In this document: piece after piece, positions 1 through 6,802 of the stretch
How positions within the stretch are numbered: the first letter of the stretch is position 1
How the letters are laid out: every line of letters begins with the position of its first letter
From: an uncultured Candidatus Competibacteraceae bacterium
Lineage (GTDB): Bacteria; Pseudomonadota; Gammaproteobacteria; Competibacterales; Competibacteraceae
DNA length: 8,897 nucleotides
Reading direction: 5' to 3'
Assembly: GCA_937960715.1 (NCBI GenBank)
Contig: CALGOO010000281.1
Location: 1-8,897 of the forward strand
The notes under the pieces: model-generated
The model's input: the letters and a program-made list of their open reading frames with translations, nothing else
What the model was told of the DNA's origin: nothing
Database searches by the model: none
Translations under genes and position numbers: made by a program

Positions 1-4
1 CTTC

Positions 5-424
5 ATGAGTACCCGCGATGTGATCGACCGGTATTACGAAACCGCCCGACGCGGCGCTTGGGATGAGTGGCTGACCCTGTTCGCCGAGGATGTGACCGGC
101 GACGAGCAGCTGGCCGGACATTTTGAAGGCATCGGCGTCTTGGAGGGCGCAATCGGGGCCATCAGCTACGGCTACAGCAAATTCCAGATGTTGCCGCTGG
201 AGATCGTGGTGGACGGCGAGCGGGCGGTGGTGATCTGGCGCTGCGACGCCGCCAACCGGGCCGGCACGCCCATCGCCTACAACTACCTGCCGGATCGGGA
301 AGTGGTCGGCGCGAATTACTTCCGCCTGGAAAACGGCAAGATCAAGTACATGCGCACCATCCACGACGAAACCGCCTTCGCGCCCTTCAACCATCCCACC
401 AACCCCAAAGCGCCGCCGGGTTAA
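5..424 (+). CDS. NTF2-fold, SnoaL-like protein
   Basis: A 139-residue protein of the NTF2/SnoaL-like superfamily, a cone-shaped alpha+beta barrel used by small cyclases, isomerases and dehydratases and by non-catalytic binding proteins. The N-terminal helix (VIDRYYETARRGAWDEWLTLF, roughly residues 6-26) followed by AEDV is the usual opening of the fold. The C-terminal strands carry the ENGKIKYMRTIHD stretch (about 109-121), with a His120-Asp121 pair where many SnoaL_2-type proteins have polar active-site residues. The length is normal and the fold starts at residue 3, so the ATG at 5 is probably the true start; its ribosome binding site would lie outside the window. The stop is 12 nt before the GMC oxidoreductase and the two genes look coupled. 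It belongs to a different subfamily from the four SnoaL-like genes at the right end, since it lacks their GTxTG and ExWxxxD motifs. The substrate is unknown. The fold assignment is fairly secure; the function is not. Confidence 0.8.
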   Translation: MSTRDVIDRYYETARRGAWDEWLTLFAEDVTGDEQLAGHFEGIGVLEGAIGAISYGYSKFQMLPLEIVVDGERAVVIWRCDAANRAGTPIAYNYLPDREVVGANYFRLENGKIKYMRTIHDETAFAPFNHPTNPKAPPG

Positions 425-436
425 GGAAGCTGTCTC
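422..436 (+). promoter_or_regulatory. coupled stop/ribosome binding site before GMC gene
   Basis: The stop codon TAA of the SnoaL-like gene runs directly into GGAAGC, making AAGGAAG, which serves as the Shine-Dalgarno for the ATG at 437. The gap is exactly 12 nt. A terminating ribosome would sit on the next initiation site, consistent with translational coupling. Confidence 0.7.
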
Positions 437-1969
437 ATGAGTGCTTACGATTTCGTCATCGTCGGCGCGGGGTCCGCCGGTTCGGTGCTGGCCAACCGGC
501 TGAGCGAAGACCCGAACGTCCGGGTGCTGGTGCTGGAAGCCGGGCGTTCCGACATCCCGACCGACATCGAAAACCGGATCCAGCTTCCCGCCGCGTGGCC
601 GACCTTGCTCGGCTCCGAGGTGGATTGGGGCTATCGCAGCGTGCCGCAGCCGGGCCTGAACGGACGGGAAGTCTACGAGCCGCGCGGCAAATTGCCCGGC
701 GGCACCAGCAATCTGTACGTGCTGATGCACATCCGCGGCCACGCCTCCGACTTCGACGGCTGGGCCGAACAGGGCTGCCCCGGTTGGGACTATCGCAGCG
801 TGCTGCCCTACTTCCAAAAACTGGAAGATCAGGAAGACGAGGCCGGCCCCTGGATCGGCAAAGGCGGCCCGATCTCGCTGTTGAACGCCGGCTTGCACGA
901 GCCGAACCCGACTTCGGCGGCCTTCATCGCCGCCTGCCGGGAACTGGGCTATCCGGCCACGGACGACTTCAACGGTCCCCAGATGGAAGGGACCGGCTGG
1001 CATCACGTCAACATCCGCGACGGCAAGCGCTGTAGCGCGCGGGAAGGCTATCTCTTTCCCGCCCTGGCCCGCCCGAACGTCACTTTGAGCGCCAACGCCC
1101 AGGCGACCCGGCTGCTATTCGAGGGATCGCGCTGCGTCGGGGTCGAATACAGCCAGCACGGTCAATTGCAGAGCGCGTGGGCGGCGCGGGAGGTGCTGGT
1201 TTGCGCCGGCGCGATCGAATCGCCCAAGCTGCTGCTGCTGTCCGGCCTCGGCAACCCCGATCACCTGCGCGAATTCAATATTCCCGTCGTGGCGGCGCTG
1301 CCGGGCGTCGGCGAGAACTTCCACAACCACGTGCTGGCCGGGCTGATTCAGACCACCGCGCGGCCGGTGCCGCCGCCCCATCTCAATCTGTCGGAAGCGG
1401 CGCTGTTTTACAAATCCGACCCCCGACAAAGCGGGCCGGACATCCAAATCGCCTTCGTTCACGTGCCCTTCGATGTCATCGTCGGCCGGCAAAATCCCAA
1501 CGCGGTCAGCATCTTGCCCGGCGTGGTGCGGCCGACCTCGCGCGGCTGGGTGCGGCTGGCGAGCGGCAATCCGTCAGACAAACCGCTGGTCAATCCGAAT
1601 TACCTCGGCACCGAGGAAGACACCCAGCGCCTGGTGGACGCCATCAAGCGCTCGCGGGAGATTTTCGCCGCGCGCGCCTTTTCCGACTGGGTTACCGGAG
1701 AGGTCATGCCGGGGCCGGGTGTCAGCACCGACGCCCAACTGCGCGAGTTCGCGCGGCAGCGGGCCGACTCGTATCACCACCAAGCCGGCTCTTGCAAGAT
1801 GGGCATGGACGAACGGGCGGTGGTGGACCCCAACCTGCGGGTGCACGAGGTGGAGGGCTTGCGGGTGGCCGACGCCAGCGTGATGCCGGCGGTGCCCTCC
1901 GGCAACTGCCACGCCGGGATTCTGATGATCGCTGAAAAATGCGCCGATCTGATCAAGGCCGGACGCTGA
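437..1969 (+). CDS. GMC family FAD-dependent oxidoreductase
   Basis: A 510-residue glucose-methanol-choline type flavoprotein, which oxidises an alcohol (or a related group) using FAD. The Rossmann dinucleotide motif is at residues 10-15 (GAGSAG), with the ribose-binding Glu34 in VLEAG. GMC signature 1 occupies about 84-101 and signature 2 is GAIESPKLLLLSG at 258-270. The C-terminal active site is complete: His448 in YHHQAGSCKMG, at the place of the usual HPxGT histidine, and His492 in SGNCHAG, where the family has His or Asn. Signature 1 is unusual: the near-invariant Asn of GGSSxxN is Tyr94. No signal peptide or membrane segment is visible, so a cytoplasmic enzyme is likely. Choline- or alcohol-dehydrogenase-like labels would be over-specific. 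The ATG at 437 follows a TAAGGAAG sequence that merges the previous stop with the Shine-Dalgarno. Neighbours are SnoaL-like and VOC-fold genes, suggesting small-molecule processing. The family is certain; the substrate is unknown. Confidence 0.93.
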   Translation: MSAYDFVIVGAGSAGSVLANRLSEDPNVRVLVLEAGRSDIPTDIENRIQLPAAWPTLLGSEVDWGYRSVPQPGLNGREVYEPRGKLPGGTSNLYVLMHIRGHASDFDGWAEQGCPGWDYRSVLPYFQKLEDQEDEAGPWIGKGGPISLLNAGLHEPNPTSAAFIAACRELGYPATDDFNGPQMEGTGWHHVNIRDGKRCSAREGYLFPALARPNVTLSANAQATRLLFEGSRCVGVEYSQHGQLQSAWAAREVLVCAGAIESPKLLLLSGLGNPDHLREFNIPVVAALPGVGENFHNHVLAGLIQTTARPVPPPHLNLSEAALFYKSDPRQSGPDIQIAFVHVPFDVIVGRQNPNAVSILPGVVRPTSRGWVRLASGNPSDKPLVNPNYLGTEEDTQRLVDAIKRSREIFAARAFSDWVTGEVMPGPGVSTDAQLREFARQRADSYHHQAGSCKMGMDERAVVDPNLRVHEVEGLRVADASVMPAVPSGNCHAGILMIAEKCADLIKAGR

Positions 1970-1981
1970 GGAGACGCTGCC
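1967..1981 (+). promoter_or_regulatory. coupled stop/ribosome binding site before VOC gene
   Basis: The TGA stop of the oxidoreductase reads on into GGAGAC (TGAGGAG), giving a GAGGAG Shine-Dalgarno that overlaps the stop. The gap to the ATG at 1982 is again exactly 12 nt, the same layout as at the preceding junction. Confidence 0.7.
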
Positions 1982-2410
1982 ATGCGGTTTCACCATCTTT
2001 CGCTGAACTGTAGTGACCCATCCGCCATCGAGCGCTTCTACAGCACGCATTTCGGCTTCCGCCGCGCCCGCGCGATCGATTTGCCGGACGGTCGCCAGAT
2101 CGTGTTTCTGCGCGGCGGCGATGTGTATCTGGAGCTGTTCCCGGCGCAAGGCGCGCGGCCCGCGTCGCCGGATACCAACAACGAGGGACTGCTCTACCCC
2201 GGCGTGCGCAATTTCTCGTTCCAGGTGGATGACGTGGACGCCCACCTCAAGGCGATGGGCGATGAGGCGCGGATCAGCTTCGGGCCGCTGAGTTTCGACG
2301 CCTTCATCCCCGGCTGGCGCAGCGCGTGGCTGGCCGACCCCGAGGGCAACATCGTTCAAGTGACACAGGGTTTCACCGATCAGGACAACCCGCCCCCGCC
2401 GCCAGCCTAA
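1982..2410 (+). CDS. VOC-fold (glyoxalase/dioxygenase superfamily) protein
   Basis: A 142-residue vicinal-oxygen-chelate protein made of two beta-alpha-beta-beta-beta modules. Module 1 begins FHHLSLNCSDPSAIERFY, with His5 at the first metal-ligand position, and ends with YLELF, with Glu51 as second ligand. Module 2 begins FSFQVDDVDAHL (from residue 78) and ends DPEGNIVQV (119-127). By motif alignment the third and fourth ligand positions, usually His and Glu, appear to be Asn77 and Gln126. Metal binding may therefore be weakened, or the protein may bind ligand without metal catalysis. The family includes glyoxalase I, extradiol dioxygenases, epimerases and antibiotic-binding proteins; nothing here picks one. 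The C-terminus ends in a short proline run. The start is supported by GGAG directly after the upstream TGA stop, 12 nt before the ATG. It is co-oriented and probably co-transcribed with the GMC oxidoreductase. Confidence 0.88.
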   Translation: MRFHHLSLNCSDPSAIERFYSTHFGFRRARAIDLPDGRQIVFLRGGDVYLELFPAQGARPASPDTNNEGLLYPGVRNFSFQVDDVDAHLKAMGDEARISFGPLSFDAFIPGWRSAWLADPEGNIVQVTQGFTDQDNPPPPPA

Positions 2411-2460
2411 ACGATGCTCCGGCGCGCCATTCTGCGGAAGGATGAGAGGGAGATTTTTTC

Positions 2461-4962
2461 ATGGCATTGATTCCCGTGCGGTTCGAGTATCTGACTGGAT
2501 TGCGGCAACCGCTGCTGCGCAACGCCCGCTTGTCGGGCAACTGGAACGCCCAAGGCGCGCGCTCGGAGGCGTGGAGCTCGACGCCGATGGAGGCGTTCAC
2601 CGCCGAGGACGGCTGCCCCGCGTTCCGGGCCACGGTCCAACTCGACGACAGTCAGATCGGTCAGAACTTCCGCTGGGGCGTGACGGCGGACGCGCCGCAA
2701 CGCGCCGACGCCTGGGCCATCCCCACCGAAGTCAGCGACGCCAATGCGACCGAGCGCTACCGCGGTTTCACCCTGCGCGCCGCCGGCCAGACCGAACGCT
2801 ATTACCTGACCCATTGCCGCCTGCTCGGCGCGAACAAGCTGCTCGTCGCCGGTCAGGCCGCGCCGGCCATCCGCTTTGCGGTGTGGGCGCCGAACGCGCG
2901 CAACGTGGAGCTGGTGCGCGGCGAAGCGGCGGGCGGCTATATCTGGAACGACGGGCGCGGCGTCACCGCCGTTGTTCCGATGCACCGAGATGAGGATGGC
3001 GTCTGGACCACCCGCGTCGGCGACGCGCCCGAACTGGCGGGTTTCGCCGGTTTCGATCACACCCCCTACCTGTTCCGCATCACCCGCGAGGACGGCTCGG
3101 TCGCCTATCGCACCGACCTCTATTCCCGCTGCCAGATCGGCAGTGGCGGCAAGAACCCCGATGCCCCCGAACCCGGTGAAGCGCCTTGGAACGGCGCCCG
3201 CCAAGACTTGGACGGGACGAAAAGCTGCTCGGTAGTGGTCGATCCCGAACGGATCACGCGCCCGTTTCGGCAATTGGACGCGAACGGCAATCCGGTCTGG
3301 CCGGAAACCGATTGGGCCGATGAGGATGAATTTTGGCGCGACGAGTTCGATACCAATCGGCCGCTGCCGACCCGCATCGACGATTTGGTGATTTACGAAC
3401 TGCATATCGACGGATTGGGCGCGGGCCAAGTCCCGCGCGGCACCCTGGCCGAAGCCATCAACCTTTTGGATTATCTGGTCGATCTCGGCGTGAACTGCGT
3501 CGAGCTGATGCCGACGTCCGAATTCGAGGGCTGGACCAACTGGGGTTACGGCACCTCGCATTTTCTGGCCATCGAATACGCCGGCGGCGGCCGCGACCAG
3601 TTCAAGCACTTCGTGCGCGAATGCCACCGGCGCGGCATCGCCGTGCTGCTGGACGTGGTCTACAACCACTACACCCACGACGGCGAGCGGGCGCAGTGGG
3701 CCTACGATTCCACCGCGCCCGAACGCAATATCTATTACTGGTACGAGGGGCGGCCCGACGATTATCCCGGCTACGAGGCGGCGGCGCGGCGCAACCCGCA
3801 ACAGACGCCCGCCGGTCACGGCGGCTACGTCGACAACATGTCGACGGGCTACGCGCCGCGCTACTGGGAAGAAATCGTGCGCAAGCTGTTCATCAGCAGC
3901 GCGGCGATGCTGGTGAGCGAATTCCACCTCGACGGCTTCCGGGTCGATCAAACCACATCCATTCATTCCTACGCGGTCCTGCACGCCGACGGCGCGCCCG
4001 CCAGCGCCGCGCGGGCCTTCGGGGCGAAATTCCTGCGCGAATGGACCCGCACCCTCAAACTCATCAAGCCGACTATCTTTCTGACCGCCGAGGATCATTC
4101 CGGCTGGGCGGCGGTGACGCAATCGAGCGAACAAGGCGGCCTCGGCTTCGACGCCACCTGGTACGCGGATTTTTATCACCACCTGATCGGCGACGCCCAG
4201 AACGACGCCAGCCGCGCCCGGCTGCTCAAACTCGCCGGTTACGGCGACGACCGGCCGTTGGCGATGGACCGGTTCGCCGGCGCGCTGGCGGAAAGCGCCA
4301 CCGCCAAGGTGATCTACCACGAATCGCACGACGAGGCCGGCAATTCCTACTACGAGGAAAACGGCCAGCGGGTTCGTTCGGCGCGGACTTTGGTGGTCGC
4401 GGTCAACGGCGCGTCGCTCGGCAATCTCGATACCCGGCGCTACGCCGAGGCCCGCGCCCGCGTCGCCGCCGGCATGACGCTGCTGGGGCCGGGTATTCCG
4501 ATGTTTTTCATGGGCGAGGAGGTCGGCGCGACCGAGCCTTATCGCTATGACGATTTCATCAATCACCGGGAAAACTTCCCGGCGCTGCGTCAAGGCGCGG
4601 GCGCGAATCTGTTCCGCTTCTATCAGGACTTGATCCGCCTGCGGCTCGCCCGCCCCGCCCTGCGCTCGCGCGCCATCGAGATCGTTCACGCCCACGACGC
4701 CAACCGGGTGCTGGCGTTCTGGCGCTGGGACGGCAACCAGGAACTGCTGGTCATCGCCAGCCTCAACAACCGCTCGTTTGCCGACGGCTATCGCATCGAA
4801 AACGCGCGATTGGCTGGCAACCCATGGCGGGAGATTTTTAACGGCGACGCGCCACACTACGGCGGCGGCGGCCTCGCTAACGCCGGCGCGATTTCCCCCG
4901 GCGGCAATGCGCTCACCGTTCGCCTACCAGCCAACAGCGTGCTGGTGCTCCAGCGGCAGTAA
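2461..4962 (+). CDS. GH13 alpha-glucan enzyme, branching-enzyme-like
   Basis: An 833-residue alpha-amylase-superfamily protein. Residues about 20-130 form an N-terminal module (LSGNWNAQG at its start) that may be a beta-sandwich glucan-binding domain. About 135-250 is a CBM48/E-set domain (FAVWAPNARNVELV from 139), as found in branching, debranching and trehalohydrolase enzymes. The GH13 barrel runs from about 308 (LVIYELHIDG) to about 725, followed by a beta-rich C-terminal domain. The four GH13 regions are intact: I, DVVYNH at 398-403; II, GFRVD with nucleophile Asp496 and Arg494; III, acid/base Glu544 in TAEDHS; IV, HESHDE with His623 and stabiliser Asp624. ESHD in region IV resembles branching enzymes, whereas DVVYNH is more like trehalohydrolase or debranching types, so the subfamily is uncertain. 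No signal peptide is seen, implying an intracellular glycogen or maltodextrin substrate. The start follows GAGGGAG at about 2446. An amylase follows after 12 nt. Confidence 0.9.
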   Translation: MALIPVRFEYLTGLRQPLLRNARLSGNWNAQGARSEAWSSTPMEAFTAEDGCPAFRATVQLDDSQIGQNFRWGVTADAPQRADAWAIPTEVSDANATERYRGFTLRAAGQTERYYLTHCRLLGANKLLVAGQAAPAIRFAVWAPNARNVELVRGEAAGGYIWNDGRGVTAVVPMHRDEDGVWTTRVGDAPELAGFAGFDHTPYLFRITREDGSVAYRTDLYSRCQIGSGGKNPDAPEPGEAPWNGARQDLDGTKSCSVVVDPERITRPFRQLDANGNPVWPETDWADEDEFWRDEFDTNRPLPTRIDDLVIYELHIDGLGAGQVPRGTLAEAINLLDYLVDLGVNCVELMPTSEFEGWTNWGYGTSHFLAIEYAGGGRDQFKHFVRECHRRGIAVLLDVVYNHYTHDGERAQWAYDSTAPERNIYYWYEGRPDDYPGYEAAARRNPQQTPAGHGGYVDNMSTGYAPRYWEEIVRKLFISSAAMLVSEFHLDGFRVDQTTSIHSYAVLHADGAPASAARAFGAKFLREWTRTLKLIKPTIFLTAEDHSGWAAVTQSSEQGGLGFDATWYADFYHHLIGDAQNDASRARLLKLAGYGDDRPLAMDRFAGALAESATAKVIYHESHDEAGNSYYEENGQRVRSARTLVVAVNGASLGNLDTRRYAEARARVAAGMTLLGPGIPMFFMGEEVGATEPYRYDDFINHRENFPALRQGAGANLFRFYQDLIRLRLARPALRSRAIEIVHAHDANRVLAFWRWDGNQELLVIASLNNRSFADGYRIENARLAGNPWREIFNGDAPHYGGGGLANAGAISPGGNALTVRLPANSVLVLQRQ

Positions 4963-4974
4963 GGAAGCACGGCG
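4960..4974 (+). promoter_or_regulatory. coupled stop/ribosome binding site before amylase gene
   Basis: TAA of the branching-like GH13 gene continues as GGAAGC, nearly the same string (TAAGGAAGC) as at 422-430. The gap to the amylase ATG at 4975 is 12 nt. It supports coupled synthesis of the two glucan enzymes. Confidence 0.7.
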
Positions 4975-6396
4975 ATGGCGACCAACGACACCCTGATGCA
5001 GTATTTCCACTGGGATTACCCGGCCGATGGCGCGCTGTGGGGCGAGTTGGCGCGCAATGCCTCGGAACTGGCGCAAGCGGGGTTTACCGCCCTTTGGCTG
5101 CCGTCGCCGTGCAAGGCGCGGGAGGGTTATTCCGATGTCGGCTACGGTATTTACGACCTGTGGGACTTGGGTGAATTCGACCAGAAAGGATCGGTGCGCA
5201 CCAAATACGGCACCCGCGTGGAATTGGAAGGCGCCATCGCCGCCGCGCGCGCCGCCGGCTTGCGCGTTTACCTTGATGTCGTTCTCAACCACAAGGCGGG
5301 AGCGGACACCACCGAAGCGGTAACGGCGACGCCGGTTTCTCAGGACAACCGCAACATCGAAATCGGTCCGCCGCGCGAAATCGACGCCTGGACCTCATTT
5401 ACCTTCCCCGGCCGGGGCAATATCCATTCGGATTTCCAGTGGCGCTGGTCCCACTTCGACGCGGTCGATTACGACCAACGCAGCGGCGCGCGAGAAATCT
5501 TCCGCTTGCGCGATAAGGTCTTTCAGACCCCGGTCGACCCGGAACGCGGCAACTTCGATTACTTGATGTTTGCCGATCTCGACATGGGCCACAGCGAGGT
5601 TCGGGCGGAATTGAACCGCTGGGGCGAATGGATCGTCCGCGCCTTGAACGTCGATGGTTTCCGGCTCGATGCCGTCAAGCACATTCGTTTTTCCTTTTTT
5701 AACGAGTGGCTGGACGCGGTGCGCGGCGCTTTTCCGGATCGCGAGCTGTTCGCCGTCGGCGAGTACTTTTCCGGCAACTTGGCGACGCTCGAATGGTTTA
5801 TCGAGCAAACCGGCCAACGCTTGTCGCTGTTTGACTTTCCGCTGTATTTCAACCTGCGGGCGGCGTCGGAAAACGGCGGCGCCTTCGACTTGCGCAACCT
5901 CTTGAACGGCACGTTGACGGCTCGCTACCCGACGCTTGCGGTCACTTTCATCGACAACCACGACACCTACCGCGAACGCACGATTCAGGACTGGTTCAAG
6001 CCGCTGGCCTACGCGCTGATCCTGCTGCGCGAAGGCGGCCGACCCTGCGTGTTTTACCCCGACTATTACGGCGCGCCGGGCCGCCCCTCGCACCGGCAAT
6101 TACTCGACCGATTGCTGCAAACGCGGCGGGATCACGCCTACGGCCCGCAAATCGATTACTTCGACCATCCCGATGTCGTCGGCTGGACCCGATCAGGCGA
6201 CGCCGACCATCCGCGCGCCCTGGCGGTGGTGCTCAGCGACGGGCCGGGCGGCTCGAAACGGATGAACGTCAATCGCCCGAACCGAACCTTCGTGGACGCC
6301 ACCGGCACTGTCGATGGCGCAATCATCGCCGGCGCGGATGGCTGGGGCGAGTTTCGCTGCAACGGCGGCTCGGTGTCGGTATGGGTCGAGCAATAA
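4975..6396 (+). CDS. amyA: cytoplasmic alpha-amylase (GH13, AmyA type)
   Basis: A 473-residue alpha-amylase that endo-hydrolyses alpha-1,4-glucans. It opens with LMQYFHWDYP, the standard start of liquefying-type bacterial amylases and of the cytoplasmic E. coli AmyA, and has no signal peptide. Region I is DVVLNH (101-106), region II GFRLDAVKHI with nucleophile Asp232, region III Glu263 in VGEYFSG, region IV FIDNHD with His329 and Asp330. Asn105, Asp195, Asp201 and His236 fall at the conserved calcium-site positions of Bacillus licheniformis-type amylases, so calcium is probably bound. The B domain lies between regions I and II, and the C-terminal beta domain ends in the typical GGSVSVWV. The length is slightly below E. 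coli AmyA (495). It is directly downstream of the branching-like GH13 gene, with coupled stop and ribosome binding site, which implies joint work on stored glucan or imported dextrins. Confidence 0.94.
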   Translation: MATNDTLMQYFHWDYPADGALWGELARNASELAQAGFTALWLPSPCKAREGYSDVGYGIYDLWDLGEFDQKGSVRTKYGTRVELEGAIAAARAAGLRVYLDVVLNHKAGADTTEAVTATPVSQDNRNIEIGPPREIDAWTSFTFPGRGNIHSDFQWRWSHFDAVDYDQRSGAREIFRLRDKVFQTPVDPERGNFDYLMFADLDMGHSEVRAELNRWGEWIVRALNVDGFRLDAVKHIRFSFFNEWLDAVRGAFPDRELFAVGEYFSGNLATLEWFIEQTGQRLSLFDFPLYFNLRAASENGGAFDLRNLLNGTLTARYPTLAVTFIDNHDTYRERTIQDWFKPLAYALILLREGGRPCVFYPDYYGAPGRPSHRQLLDRLLQTRRDHAYGPQIDYFDHPDVVGWTRSGDADHPRALAVVLSDGPGGSKRMNVNRPNRTFVDATGTVDGAIIAGADGWGEFRCNGGSVSVWVEQ

Positions 6397-6398
6397 GC

Positions 6399-6414
6399 GT
6401 TGAAGCCTTTCAAC
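6399..6414 (+). terminator. small hairpin after amylase, weak terminator candidate
   Basis: GTTGAA and TTCAAC form a perfect 6-bp stem around a GCCT loop, 2 nt after the amylase stop. No T-run follows (CGGGATCG comes next), so it is not a standard Rho-independent terminator. It lies at the boundary between the two compositional blocks and may only attenuate or protect the 3' end of the mRNA. Confidence 0.25.
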
Positions 6415-6460
6415 CGGGATCGTCCGAAGACTCGCGTATCCATCAAGAGGAGTTGTTGAG

Positions 6461-6760
6461 ATGCCTATTATCGATGTGAGATTCATTCAAGATGTAGTAG
6501 CCACCGCCGACCAAAAACGGCAACTCATCGAACAGCTTACCGAGACCTTCGTCTCTATTTGCGGCGAAGTCACCCGGCCTTTCGTTTATTGCTTGATTCA
6601 CGAAACGCCACAAATGGAATGGGGCATCTCCGGTGTACCCATGCCGGATTTGCAATACCTGATCGGGGATCGGCGCGCAGAAGAAATCCGCAGGGCCAAT
6701 GACATTATGGCGGCCGCCGTGGCGCAACAAACGCCCCTGGGCGGCGGGCAGACGAGTTGA
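6461..6760 (+). CDS. tautomerase-superfamily protein
   Basis: A 99-residue tautomerase-fold protein. The start MPIIDVRFI gives an N-terminal proline after Met removal, the catalytic base of the 4-oxalocrotonate tautomerase superfamily. Spacing and the helix (DQKRQLIEQLTETF) fit one beta-alpha-beta unit, with HETPQMEWGISG matching the E..(5-6)..GIGG segment of 4-OT. A tryptophan (Trp53, counted from Pro1) takes the place of Phe50. The two 4-OT active-site arginines (11 and 39) are not at the aligned positions, where Val and Tyr appear, so 2-hydroxymuconate isomerisation is unlikely. The chain is about 35 residues longer than classical 4-OT, with a C-terminal helix rich in Arg, Glu and Ala. The start is set by AAGAGGAG at 6445-6452, 8 nt from the ATG. 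It sits 64 nt after the amylase and 42 nt before the first of four SnoaL-like genes, probably in the same transcript as these. Confidence 0.85.
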   Translation: MPIIDVRFIQDVVATADQKRQLIEQLTETFVSICGEVTRPFVYCLIHETPQMEWGISGVPMPDLQYLIGDRRAEEIRRANDIMAAAVAQQTPLGGGQTS

Positions 6761-6789
6761 TGGCAGACCGTACTTTTCCCTCAAACGAC

Positions 6790-6795
6790 AGGAGG
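6790..6795 (+). promoter_or_regulatory. consensus Shine-Dalgarno (AGGAGG)
   Basis: A perfect anti-16S match 7 nt before the ATG of the first SnoaL-like gene, stronger than the sites in the left block. It fixes the start at 6803 and suggests independent, efficient initiation. Confidence 0.8.
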
Positions 6796-6802
6796 ATGAT
6801 TC

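Noticed and set aside
1574..2359. 261-codon - strand frame spanning the end of the GMC gene and the VOC gene
   Set aside because: It crosses two well-supported + genes and shows no known motif.
2411..2460. Possible terminator or promoter between the VOC and GH13 genes
   Set aside because: It contains GGCGCGCC and a run of six T just before the ATG, but no hairpin precedes the T-run and no -35/-10 pair is evident. It is best read as a ribosome binding site region.
3333..4550. 405-codon + frame inside the GH13 gene
   Set aside because: The product is a low-complexity Arg/Pro/Ala-rich sequence, the usual out-of-frame shadow in GC-rich DNA, and has no ribosome binding site of its own.
2407..4857. 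816-codon open frame on the - strand opposite the GH13 gene
   Set aside because: Its composition is rich in Arg, Ala, Val and Gly without any recognisable domain. It mirrors the codon bias of a very GC-rich gene whose + frame has all GH13 motifs.
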